Shown here in pieces: positions 8,121 to 15,978 of a stretch of 64,000 bases of DNA. Origin of the DNA: UBA1563 sp037440065 (lineage in GTDB: Bacteria > Bacteroidota > Ignavibacteria > Ignavibacteriales > Ignavibacteriaceae); contig JBBIUV010000017.1 of assembly GCA_037440065.1 (NCBI GenBank), positions 558,001-622,000 on the forward strand. The letters are read 5' to 3'. The notes beneath the pieces are model-generated. The model searched no databases and was not told the origin of the DNA. It was given only the letters and a program-made list of their open reading frames with translations. The first letter of the stretch is position 1, and each line of letters begins with the position of its first letter. The position numbers and the translations under genes were made by a program.

Positions 8121-10095
8121 TTTTAAATACTTTTAATAATTCTTCTTTTTTAATTTCAGGTTTATACTTAGCCCGTAATGATTCATTGTATGCTGCTTCA
8201 AGTCTTTTGCTCTCTTCTTCCTGAAAAGAACCCGATACTTCGGCTTTTGCTTCTTCAAAAGTTTTGGAACGTGCAGCCTCTTTGCGGTCTAATCTTATCA
8301 ACGAAAATCCGCCTGCATTTGCAAATGTTTCAGAAACATCTCCGGGATTTCCGAGTTTGTACGCTTCCATTGTTAATGGAGATGTATTCGCATCAACCAA
8401 TTCATATTTTCCACCTTTTGATTTCATTCCGGCTCTCTCTGTATATTTCGCGGCTAAAGAATCAAAGTCGGTTCCTTTTTTCAAAAGGTCTTTGCAAAGT
8501 TGAATGATTGAATCTTTGCGAGAATAAATTTCAGTAAATGCTACGCGGTTGGTCCAATTATATTTGTCTTTGGTCTTGTTAAAATGCTGTTCAAGCTTGG
8601 CATCATCAATTTTAATTTTATTCCAGATTTCTTCTTCCTGCAACTTGAAAATAAAGATACCGTTTCTGTACTCTTCCATTAACTCAGCATATTCGGGATA
8701 ACGTGAATCCATTGTCAATGTTTCGATTTCCAGCGCTGCATCTCCGGCTAGCTTTTTAGCCGCCTCTTTTAAAACATCTGCTGTAATCTTTTTATTCATG
8801 AACTCCGGCAGTGTTTGGATCTTTTCAATTACTGCATCAAGAGTTGTTCCTTCACCGTTCAACCAATAGACTTCCGTTTTACTAAATTCTTTATTTAAAT
8901 TACTTCCAAAGTAGTCTGCACCAATTTTCACAGTATCGTTTGCTACATTAATCGTTGCAAGTCTAGCTTCATTAATTTTGAAGTTATATTTGTTTCTGTA
9001 GAATGTTAATAAAGTATCGTTATCTGCATTGTAGCGTGATTGTTTGTAAATCTTTTTTAGCTCTTCTTTATCTTCTTCAAAAGTAGCGTACGGTTTTCTA
9101 TCGGTTTGTTTAATAAGATGATAACCGTAATTTGTTTTTACGATATCCGAAACCTCACCTACTTTTAAATTAAAAGCCGCCTCATCAAATTCTTTTACCA
9201 TCACACGACGCGAGAAGAAATCAAGATCGCCCCCATTTTTTGCCGAACCTGGATCTTTTGAATATTGTTCCGCAAGCTTAGCAAAATCAGCTCCGTTTTT
9301 AAGAGCGTGTTTAATACTATCAATTGTTTTGAATGCAGTGAGTGTATCATTCTCACCGGCAGCATTCGCAAAAGTAATAAGAATATGGCTTGCACGAACG
9401 GCGGGAATTCTCTCTTTTTTCTCAGTGACTTTTATAATATGATAACCGAATCTTGTTTTGACAACTTCAGGATAAATTTTTCCAACTTCTGTTTTATAAG
9501 CTGCTTCTTCAAATTCAGGAACAATAAGTCCAGCGGTTATATAATAAATATCTCCACCTTTCGGTTTTGAATATTGATCGGCGGAAAACTCAGTTACTAA
9601 ATCTTCAAACTTGTCACCTGCAAGCGCTCTTTTAAGTACTTCATTTGCTTTTTTTCTTGCACCTTCATCACCAGTTGAATCTGGACGAATCATAATGTGG
9701 CTAACACGTAATTCTGTTTTTCTTTGATCATATAACTTTTTAATTGCCGGTTCAACTAATTCTTTGTCTAAAAGATAACTTACTCCGACTTTCTTTTTGT
9801 AATCATTTAATTCAGCAAGCATTTCGGGATTTTTATCATATCCCCGCTCGTAAGCATCTTTAATCTTCAATTTAAAGTTTACGTAGAGATCTAAAAATTT
9901 TTGAAATTGCTCAAGACTGTCATCTTTTGCGGCTTCAACTCCACCTGAGTTTTTCGCATAAGCTTTTTCAAATTCACCAACGGTTACTGTTCCTTTATCA
10001 TATTTTGCTAAAAGAATTTCCCCATGCTTTGGTGAACATGCTGAGAAAAATAGAACAACAGAAAATAATGAAAAGATTAAGAGACTTTTTCTCAT
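8113..10095 (-). CDS. Multi-domain parvulin-type peptidyl-prolyl isomerase lipoprotein
   Basis: A 660-aa lipoprotein (FFSAC lipobox, acylated C20). An N-terminal SurA-like helical region covers about 25-125. Parvulin domain 1 (about 129-225) contains VSHIMIRPDS and KGGDIYYI and ends YHIIKV. Parvulin domain 2 (about 234-335) contains ASHILITF, DPGSAKNGGDLDFF and YGYHLIK. A third, degenerate copy lies around 520-625 (FTEIYSRKDS and KSKGGKYELV). It probably folds exported or outer-membrane proteins at the periplasmic face. GGAG lies 8 nt before the ATG. It heads a run with the companion lipoprotein, the SurA-like protein and MoxR. Confidence 0.9.
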   Translation of the reverse strand: MRKSLLIFSLFSVVLFFSACSPKHGEILLAKYDKGTVTVGEFEKAYAKNSGGVEAAKDDSLEQFQKFLDLYVNFKLKIKDAYERGYDKNPEMLAELNDYKKKVGVSYLLDKELVEPAIKKLYDQRKTELRVSHIMIRPDSTGDEGARKKANEVLKRALAGDKFEDLVTEFSADQYSKPKGGDIYYITAGLIVPEFEEAAYKTEVGKIYPEVVKTRFGYHIIKVTEKKERIPAVRASHILITFANAAGENDTLTAFKTIDSIKHALKNGADFAKLAEQYSKDPGSAKNGGDLDFFSRRVMVKEFDEAAFNLKVGEVSDIVKTNYGYHLIKQTDRKPYATFEEDKEELKKIYKQSRYNADNDTLLTFYRNKYNFKINEARLATINVANDTVKIGADYFGSNLNKEFSKTEVYWLNGEGTTLDAVIEKIQTLPEFMNKKITADVLKEAAKKLAGDAALEIETLTMDSRYPEYAELMEEYRNGIFIFKLQEEEIWNKIKIDDAKLEQHFNKTKDKYNWTNRVAFTEIYSRKDSIIQLCKDLLKKGTDFDSLAAKYTERAGMKSKGGKYELVDANTSPLTMEAYKLGNPGDVSETFANAGGFSLIRLDRKEAARSKTFEEAKAEVSGSFQEEESKRLEAAYNESLRAKYKPEIKKEELLKVFKSE

Positions 10096-10242
10096 AAGAA
10101 TAACTCCGATTTTTTCTTCATAATTGAAATTTTAGTTAAGAATTTAAGTAAACCAACCTTATAAAAACAAGGTAAATAATATTGAAATTTTGAGTTTCTC
10201 TGTTACTTACAGAGTTTTTTCTTAAACGAACGGGTAACCTGC

Positions 10243-12300
10243 TTACTTTGCTTTTGTTCCGTTCGGAACTGAAGGATCGACGTTTAGGAGATGTAATTTC
10301 CCCTCTCCTTCTACAGCCAAAACCATTCCCTGCGATTCCATTCCCATCAACTTTGCCGGTTTTAAATTTGCAACGATCACTACTTTTTTCCCGATCAATT
10401 CTTCGGGAGAATAATGCTTTGCAATTCCGGCAACTATTTGTCTTTGTTCGGAACCTAAAGAAACTTTTAACTTTAAGAGTTTTTCACTCTTTGCAACTTT
10501 TTCTGCCTCAAGAACTTCGGCAACTTTTAACTGAACTTTTTGAAAATCATCAAATGTAATTGATGCATCTTCAATTTTGTTTTCTACGACTTTTGTTTCA
10601 ACAATTTCATCTACTTCTACTTTTGCCAGAAACGGAACCAAATCTTCATCTTCAATTTTTTTAAAAAGAATTTCAAAATCATTTAGCTGATGGTCTGCAC
10701 TTAAATGTTGTTGCCCGCATAAATCCCACTCAACCGGTCTGGTGTTTAGCATTGCAAATATTTTTTGCGATGAAAACGGGATAATCGGTTCAACTAATTC
10801 AGCTAAAGTAAAAATGGTTTGCAGACAAACATTTAATGTTGTCGAACATTTCTCTTTGTCTGATTTAATTGTCTTCCATGGTTCAGCATCATTAAAATAT
10901 TTATTTGCAGCCCGCGCTAAATTCATAATCTCAAGCGTGGCGTCTTTAATTTTGTAACTCTCAAAAAGGAGTGATGTTTTAGCCGGATAGGATTCCAGCA
11001 ACTCAATCATCGATTTATCGATATCATCCAACTTAAATTGAGCAGGAACTTTGCTTTCGAAATTCTTTGCAACAAACGTGAAAGTCCGGTTTATAAAATT
11101 TCCGAGAATAGATGAAAGTTCGTTGTTGTTACGCGCCTGGAATTCCTTCCAATGGAAATCGGTATCGCGCATTTCCGGCAAATTTGCTGCAAGCGTGTAT
11201 CGCAGCGGATCGGCAGGAAACGCTTTTAAGAAATCGATGACATCAATTCCCCAATTTCTGCTTTTAGAAAATTTCTTTCCTTCAAAATTATAAAACTCGT
11301 TTGCGGGAACGTTCTGCGGAAGCACGTATTTGTCTTCTCTTCCGTCATTCCAAGCCATTAACATTGCCGGGAAAAAGATTGTATGAAAAACCACATTATC
11401 TTTTCCAATGAACGCAACATATTTTGTGTTCGGGTCTTGCCAATAATTTTTCCAGAGATCTAGTTCCCCTTGTTTTTCAGAAAGTTCTTTTGCTGCAGAA
11501 ATGTAACCCAAAACCGCTTCAAACCAAACGTAGAGAACTTTTCCTTTTGCGTCATCAAGCGGAACAGGAATTCCCCAATCTAAATCGCGCGTTACGGCTC
11601 TATCCTGCAACCCGTCTTTAAACCAGCTTCTGCAATATTGAAGTACGTTTTCTTTCCAGTGGAATTTTTCATCCATCTCTTGAATATATTTTTCAAGTCT
11701 CTCTTGAAATTTTCCAAGGGGGAAAAACCAATGAGAGGTTTCTTTAAGCACTGGAGAATTTCCGCTTATTTTACTTACAGGATTTTTTAATGCGCTCGGT
11801 TCATAAAGTGAGCCGCAATTTTCGCATTCGTCGCTCCGGGCGCTTTCATTCCCGCAATTTGGACACGTTCCTTCAACATAACGATCCGGTAAAAACATAT
11901 TTGCTTTTTCGTCATAAAACTGAAGTGTCTTTTTTTCCTTTAGTAAACCTTGTTTGTGAAATTCGAGAAAAAATTCTTTTCCCGTTTCGTGGTGGATTGG
12001 AAGACTTGTGCGCGAATAAATGTCGAAATTCATCCCAAATTTTTCGAATGACTCTTTGTTTATTGTGTGGAATCTATCGATAATATCTTTTGGTTTAAGT
12101 CCTTCTTTGTCAGCGGTTATTGTAATTGGAACCCCGTGTTCATCGGAACCGCACACAAAAAGAATGTCGTTACCTTTTAATCGGTTGTATCTTACAAAAA
12201 TATCGGCAGGAAGGTACGCGCCCGCTAAATGACCAAGGTGGATAGGTCCATTGGCGTAAGGAAGTGCGGCGGTAACGAGAATTTTTTCTTTGTTCAACAA
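10243..12300 (-). CDS. metG: Methionyl-tRNA synthetase
   Basis: A 685-aa class I synthetase charging tRNA-Met. The HIGH signature is HLGH (21-24) and the KMSKS loop reads KFSKS. A zinc knuckle with CPNCGN and CENCGS lies in the connective domain, and the tail is an OB-fold tRNA-binding domain (DFQKVQLKVAEVLEAEKV) as in long MetG forms. Translation starts at a TTG (TTG TTG AAC AAA); a GGA is about 5 nt upstream and no in-frame ATG fits better. It diverges from rmuC across 113 bp. Confidence 0.97.
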   Translation of the reverse strand: MLNKEKILVTAALPYANGPIHLGHLAGAYLPADIFVRYNRLKGNDILFVCGSDEHGVPITITADKEGLKPKDIIDRFHTINKESFEKFGMNFDIYSRTSLPIHHETGKEFFLEFHKQGLLKEKKTLQFYDEKANMFLPDRYVEGTCPNCGNESARSDECENCGSLYEPSALKNPVSKISGNSPVLKETSHWFFPLGKFQERLEKYIQEMDEKFHWKENVLQYCRSWFKDGLQDRAVTRDLDWGIPVPLDDAKGKVLYVWFEAVLGYISAAKELSEKQGELDLWKNYWQDPNTKYVAFIGKDNVVFHTIFFPAMLMAWNDGREDKYVLPQNVPANEFYNFEGKKFSKSRNWGIDVIDFLKAFPADPLRYTLAANLPEMRDTDFHWKEFQARNNNELSSILGNFINRTFTFVAKNFESKVPAQFKLDDIDKSMIELLESYPAKTSLLFESYKIKDATLEIMNLARAANKYFNDAEPWKTIKSDKEKCSTTLNVCLQTIFTLAELVEPIIPFSSQKIFAMLNTRPVEWDLCGQQHLSADHQLNDFEILFKKIEDEDLVPFLAKVEVDEIVETKVVENKIEDASITFDDFQKVQLKVAEVLEAEKVAKSEKLLKLKVSLGSEQRQIVAGIAKHYSPEELIGKKVVIVANLKPAKLMGMESQGMVLAVEGEGKLHLLNVDPSVPNGTKAK

Positions 12301-12367
12301 TTATTCCGTAATTTTGTTAAAATTTCTTCTTAAATATAAGCATAATTTTTCTCTCTTTATTCGAACA

Positions 12368-12395
12368 TTTCCGGCGGAAAAGAGGAAAGTATAAT
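12368..12395. promoter_or_regulatory. Palindrome plus TATAAT box in the metG/rmuC divergent region
   Basis: Between the divergent metG and rmuC starts lies the odd-length perfect inverted repeat TTTCCGGCGGAAA (12368-12380), followed 9 nt later by TATAAT (12390-12395) reading toward rmuC. No good -35 box is found 16-18 nt upstream of the TATAAT; that position is occupied by the palindrome itself. The leader to the rmuC TTG would be only about a dozen bases. An operator or activator site is possible, and chance is equally possible in a 113-bp gap. Confidence 0.3.
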
Positions 12396-12413
12396 TTAAA
12401 CGTTGAGGCATCC

Positions 12414-13688
12414 TTGGAATATCTTTTATTTATTGTCGAAGTTATCATTCTTCTCATCTTCATCTTCCTGTATAAAAAAATCTCTGTAAAAAAAGATGAA
12501 CTTTTACTACCGGAAATAGAAAAAAAACTCCGGGATGGATTCGATAAGTTAGACGAGTTACAAAAAAAAGAGTTTCAGCGGAACCGGGAAGAAACCGGTT
12601 CACAGCAGAAAAATCTTCGGGAAGAAGTTTTCTCTTCTTTTAAGAAATTCGAGGATTCTCTCTTTCATCAATTCACAACTTTTTCCGAGCGGCTTGAGAA
12701 ACTGACACAAATGAATGATAAAAAGTTTGAGGAACTGAAAGAAAAGGTTGAGCAGAAACTCCAAACCCTGCAAGAGAACAATTCTCTGAAATTGGAAGAA
12801 ATGCGCATAACCGTAGATGAAAAACTCCACTCAACATTGGAAAAAAGATTGGGCGAATCATTTAAACTTGTGAGTGATAGGCTGGAACAAGTCCATAAAG
12901 GTTTGGGCGAAATGCAAACTTTAGCGGTTGGCGTTGGCGATCTAAAAAAAGTTTTAACGAATGTAAAATCGCGCGGAACATGGGGTGAAATACAGTTGGA
13001 AAATTTAATAGACCAGCTTTTAACTCCCGAACAGTACGCGAAAAATATCGCAACAAAAAAAGGGAGCGGCGACAGAGTTGAATTCGCCATCAAAATGCCG
13101 GGACGCGGAACGGATAAAAATGAATTTCTTTGGCTGCCAATTGATGCGAAATTTCCGATGGAAGATTATCAACGCTTACAGCTTGCGCAAGATGCAGTTG
13201 AACTTGTGGCTATTGAAGAAGCTACCAAAGCGCTTGAGAACAGAATCAAAGGAGAAGCGAAAACCATCTTCGATAAATATCTCGATCCCCCGAATACTAC
13301 AGATTTTGCTTTAATGTTTTTGCCGGTTGAAGGATTATTTGCTGAAGTTTTACGACGACCAGGTTTGATAGAGAAAATTCAATCGGAATATAAAGTAGTG
13401 CTAACCGGTCCAACAACATTAACGGCTATTTTAAATAGTCTGCAAATGGGATTTAGAACTCTTGCAATTGAAAAACGTTCGAGCGAAGTTTGGAGTTTGC
13501 TAGGCGCGGTTAAAACCGAATTTGGAAAGTTTGGCGATATTCTTGAAAAAACGCAGAAGAAACTTGCTGAAGCTAGCAACACCATTGACGACGCCTCTAA
13601 ACGTTCCCGTGCAATTGAAAGAAGATTGAGGGATGTACAAGAATTACCACAAGGAGAGAAACAAGTCGGCCTTGAATTGGATGAGTAA
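12414..13688 (+). CDS. rmuC: DNA recombination protein RmuC
   Basis: A 424-aa protein with one N-terminal membrane helix (residues 2-22) and a long coiled-coil region to about 160. The RmuC nuclease-like core follows (GTWGEIQLENLIDQLLTPEQY, LWLPIDAKFPMEDYQRL, FLPVEGLFAEVLRRPGL). RmuC limits inversions between short inverted repeats in E. coli; its fold is restriction-endonuclease-like. The start is TTG at 12414 with GAGG 5 nt upstream. It converges with the NlpC/P60 gene with 18 bp between stops and no hairpin. Confidence 0.94.
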   Translation: MEYLLFIVEVIILLIFIFLYKKISVKKDELLLPEIEKKLRDGFDKLDELQKKEFQRNREETGSQQKNLREEVFSSFKKFEDSLFHQFTTFSERLEKLTQMNDKKFEELKEKVEQKLQTLQENNSLKLEEMRITVDEKLHSTLEKRLGESFKLVSDRLEQVHKGLGEMQTLAVGVGDLKKVLTNVKSRGTWGEIQLENLIDQLLTPEQYAKNIATKKGSGDRVEFAIKMPGRGTDKNEFLWLPIDAKFPMEDYQRLQLAQDAVELVAIEEATKALENRIKGEAKTIFDKYLDPPNTTDFALMFLPVEGLFAEVLRRPGLIEKIQSEYKVVLTGPTTLTAILNSLQMGFRTLAIEKRSSEVWSLLGAVKTEFGKFGDILEKTQKKLAEASNTIDDASKRSRAIERRLRDVQELPQGEKQVGLELDE

Positions 13689-13706
13689 AAAGAAAAAGGG
13701 GGCTAT

Positions 13707-14405
13707 CTATTTATCGGTTTGCAGAAATCCATTAATTCTTCTTCCCCCCATGAAACGTTTGTTGTAATAATCTTCATCGAGAGAAGAAACAATTACTCCA
13801 AGTTTTGAACTTGAGTGAGCAAAAATATTATCACCAAGATAAATACCTACGTGTCCTGGTCTAACTCTGCGACGGGTGTTAAAAAATACAAGATCACCAA
13901 ACTTCAGTGATTCTGATTCATCAATCTCATCACCCTGTGTAAATTGTTCACGTGCTGAGCGAAGAAGATCAAAATTTAAAGAACTTTTAAAAACTGTCTG
14001 AGTAAATGCAGAACAATCAATTCCCCGTTTTGTATTTCCCCCAAATTTATAAGGAGTATTCAACCATCGGATAATTTCCATCAACATCTTTTCCTTTGAT
14101 GTTCCGAAATCATTATCAATAGCTTTTTCGCTTAACGTAAATTTCTTAAATATTTCTTTCGTATCAATTTTTGAAGTGTCGGCATCATAATCTTCCAACT
14201 CCTCTTCATCATCATTTACTAATGATGAATCCTTAGCAGTTGAAAGTTGCGTAGCTTCCTCTTCATTCTTAAAACGAAGATTCGCTTCAGATTCTTTTTC
14301 GGATTTAGGATTTTTAGAATAACGCGTTGACTGGCTTATAGAAGAACAGCCGGTCATTAATAGTATTCCGGCTGTTACTAAAAAAACTATAATTTTGTTT
14401 TTCAC
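13707..14405 (-). CDS. NlpC/P60-family cell-wall peptidase lipoprotein
   Basis: A 232-aa lipoprotein with lipobox LMTGC (C20). A low-complexity acidic linker (about 35-85, with DDEEELEDYDAD) is followed by an NlpC/P60 domain (about 105-230). The catalytic cysteine is C131 in GIDCSAF, the histidine is H185 in GHVGIYLG, and H197 in FAHSSSKLG is the probable third polar residue. Such enzymes cut D-Glu to diaminopimelate bonds in peptidoglycan stem peptides. It starts 4 nt after the sigma factor stop, so it is probably cotranscribed with sigA. Confidence 0.92.
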   Translation of the reverse strand: MKNKIIVFLVTAGILLMTGCSSISQSTRYSKNPKSEKESEANLRFKNEEEATQLSTAKDSSLVNDDEEELEDYDADTSKIDTKEIFKKFTLSEKAIDNDFGTSKEKMLMEIIRWLNTPYKFGGNTKRGIDCSAFTQTVFKSSLNFDLLRSAREQFTQGDEIDESESLKFGDLVFFNTRRRVRPGHVGIYLGDNIFAHSSSKLGVIVSSLDEDYYNKRFMGGRRINGFLQTDK

Positions 14406-14409
14406 AAAA

Positions 14410-15264
14410 CTATCCGAGATAGGCTTTAAGATTTTTACTACGTGAGGCGTGACGCAATCTTCTGATCGCTTTTTCCTTTATCTGACGCACGCGCTCGCGG
14501 GTTAAATTAAATCTTTCTCCAATTTCTTCAAGAGTTAATGAATGTTCTTTGTTTAATCCGAAGTAAAGTTTAATAACCTCAGCTTCACGTTCGGTTAGCG
14601 TTGAAAGTGCTCTCTCAATTTCTGTTTTCAACGATTCCGTCATCAATGTTTGATCCGGCTGCGGATGTTGATCGTTCTGAAGAACGTCGAGTAATCTGTT
14701 GTCTTCGCCTTGCGCAAAAGGAGCATCCATGGAAACGTGTCTGCCGGAAATTTTTAAGGTATCGGCAACTTCATTCACATCCATTTCAAGTTCGGTCGCC
14801 AATTCAGCGGCGCTTGGTTCGCGTTCGTATTCTTGTTCAAGATTGCTATAAGCTTTCCCGATCTTATTTAACGCACCAACACGGTTTAACGGCAGACGAA
14901 CAATTCTGGATTGTTCAGCCAAAGCTTGTAAAATTGATTGACGGATCCACCAAACTGCATAAGAAATGAATTTAAAACCTCTCGTTTCGTCAAATCTTTT
15001 GGCAGCTTTTATCAAACCGAGATTTCCTTCGTTAATTAAATCCCCAAGAGACAAACCTTGATTTTGATACTGTTTAGCCACGCTCACCACAAATCTGAGA
15101 TTTGCTTTTGTAAGCTGCTCCAAAGCCAACTGTTCTCCCTTTTTAATTCGAATGGCTAATTCAATTTCTTGTTCGGGATTAAGAAGGCTAACTTTTCCAA
15201 TTTCCTGCAAATATTTATCGAGAGACTGGCTCTCACGATTGGTATATTGCTTAGTTATTCTCAC
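14410..15264 (-). CDS. Primary sigma factor (RpoD/SigA type, short form)
   Basis: A 284-aa sigma-70 that lacks region 1.1 and starts directly with region 1.2 (RESQSLDKYLQEIGKV), as in the housekeeping sigma of Bacteroidota. Region 2 is complete, with the core-binding and -10 recognition segment LIKAAKRFDETRGFKFISYA followed by VWWIRQSI. Regions 3 and 4 follow, with the -35 helix-turn-helix LTLEEIGERFNLTRERVRQ. It lies 15 nt after a EutN/CcmL gene, with a sigma-70-like promoter upstream of that gene, so the two are likely one transcript. It is called primary by length and sequence; a second sigma gene elsewhere cannot be excluded. Confidence 0.93.
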   Translation of the reverse strand: MRITKQYTNRESQSLDKYLQEIGKVSLLNPEQEIELAIRIKKGEQLALEQLTKANLRFVVSVAKQYQNQGLSLGDLINEGNLGLIKAAKRFDETRGFKFISYAVWWIRQSILQALAEQSRIVRLPLNRVGALNKIGKAYSNLEQEYEREPSAAELATELEMDVNEVADTLKISGRHVSMDAPFAQGEDNRLLDVLQNDQHPQPDQTLMTESLKTEIERALSTLTEREAEVIKLYFGLNKEHSLTLEEIGERFNLTRERVRQIKEKAIRRLRHASRSKNLKAYLG

Positions 15265-15279
15265 GTATATTCCTCGTAA

Positions 15280-15549
15280 TTAATGTGCTAAATTTATAGT
15301 ATCTACAATTCCAACAATTGAAGCATCAACCGGTGCAAAATCAACCGGCAGAGGGATGACCGCTTCGCTTGCGGTTATGTAAATAACAACTTCTCCGGGT
15401 CCTGCGCCGACGGTATCGACCGCAATTATCGGTTCCCCTAGTTTCTCAAGTTCCGCAGACAAAGGTTGGACAACCATCATTTTTAAGCTGAAAAGAGCTT
15501 CGTACTTTTTTGTAGCCCAGACATTTCCTATTACTTTTCCAAAATACAT
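15280..15549 (-). CDS. EutN/CcmL-type microcompartment vertex protein (BMC-P), copy 2
   Basis: An 89-aa single-domain protein of the EutN/CcmL family, whose pentamers cap the vertices of bacterial microcompartments. The start FGKVIGNVWATKKYEAL and the core AVDTVGAGPGEVVI match the family signature. The loop after it reads ITASEAVIPLP, not the usual GSSAR, so the surface differs from copy 1. It sits between copy 1 (101 bp away) and the sigma factor (15 nt). No hexameric shell (BMC-H/T) gene is in the window. AGG lies about 8 nt upstream of the ATG. Confidence 0.88.
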   Translation of the reverse strand: MYFGKVIGNVWATKKYEALFSLKMMVVQPLSAELEKLGEPIIAVDTVGAGPGEVVIYITASEAVIPLPVDFAPVDASIVGIVDTINLAH

Positions 15550-15591
15550 TCGATTGCCTAAGAGTTAAAAGGACTTAAAAAAAGACTTGCA

Positions 15592-15620
15592 AATTTAAGG
15601 TATTCCATTGCCATTATCAA
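15592..15620 (-). promoter_or_regulatory. Sigma-70-type promoter candidate for BMC-P copy 2 and sigma factor
   Basis: Reading on the minus strand, TTGATA (15620-15615), a 17-nt spacer and TAAATT (15597-15592) lie in the 101-bp gap between the two vertex protein genes. Expected transcription start is near 15585, giving a leader of about 35 nt. Gap size and box match are the only evidence. Confidence 0.5.
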
Positions 15621-15650
15621 CTTAATTAATTCCCCATTTTGGGTCGATTT

Positions 15651-15926
15651 CTACTGATTTACTGGTATATCCAATTTGTCCACAATCGCCATAATAACGG
15701 CATCAATCGGGCGGTTTTTAGTGTTATTTGTCTGCCTTGCAGAGCTTCCGGTTGCTACAAGAACAATCTCCCCTTCTCCAGCGCCAACGCTATCAACAGC
15801 AACAACAAAATTCTCTTTTTCTTTAAAATCCAAACTAAGTTGTCTAACAATCAGCAGTTTTGAACCGACCAGGTTTTCATCCTTTTTTGTTGACCAGACA
15901 GTTCCGATAACTTTTCCTAATATCAT
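15651..15926 (-). CDS. EutN/CcmL-type microcompartment vertex protein (BMC-P), copy 1
   Basis: A 91-aa EutN/CcmL-family protein. It carries the classical features: LGKVIGTVWSTKKDENLVG at the start, AVDSVGAGEGEIVLV in the middle, then TGSSARQT, and a C-terminal PIDAVIMAIVDKLDI. In microcompartments such pentamers close the icosahedral vertices. It lies 52 bp downstream of deoB in the same orientation. It is clearly paralogous to copy 2 but well diverged, especially after the VGAG motif, so this is not a recent duplication. Without shell hexamers nearby, its partners must be encoded elsewhere or it has another role. Confidence 0.9.
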   Translation of the reverse strand: MILGKVIGTVWSTKKDENLVGSKLLIVRQLSLDFKEKENFVVAVDSVGAGEGEIVLVATGSSARQTNNTKNRPIDAVIMAIVDKLDIPVNQ

Positions 15927-15978
15927 ATTACAAGCCTATGGTTGTTTTTATGGTTTTCACAAATTGTTTTAGCAGAAT

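Noticed and set aside
10198..10214. Hairpin CTCTGT-TACTT-ACAGAG followed by six T residues, after metG
   Set aside because: The T-run is on the plus strand, but the genes on both sides run on the minus strand, so it does not terminate either. The stem is only 6 bp.
12668..13093. 141-aa open frame antisense to rmuC
   Set aside because: It lies wholly inside the well-supported rmuC gene, is Ser/Phe-rich as expected of a complement of charged coiled coil, and has no start signal.
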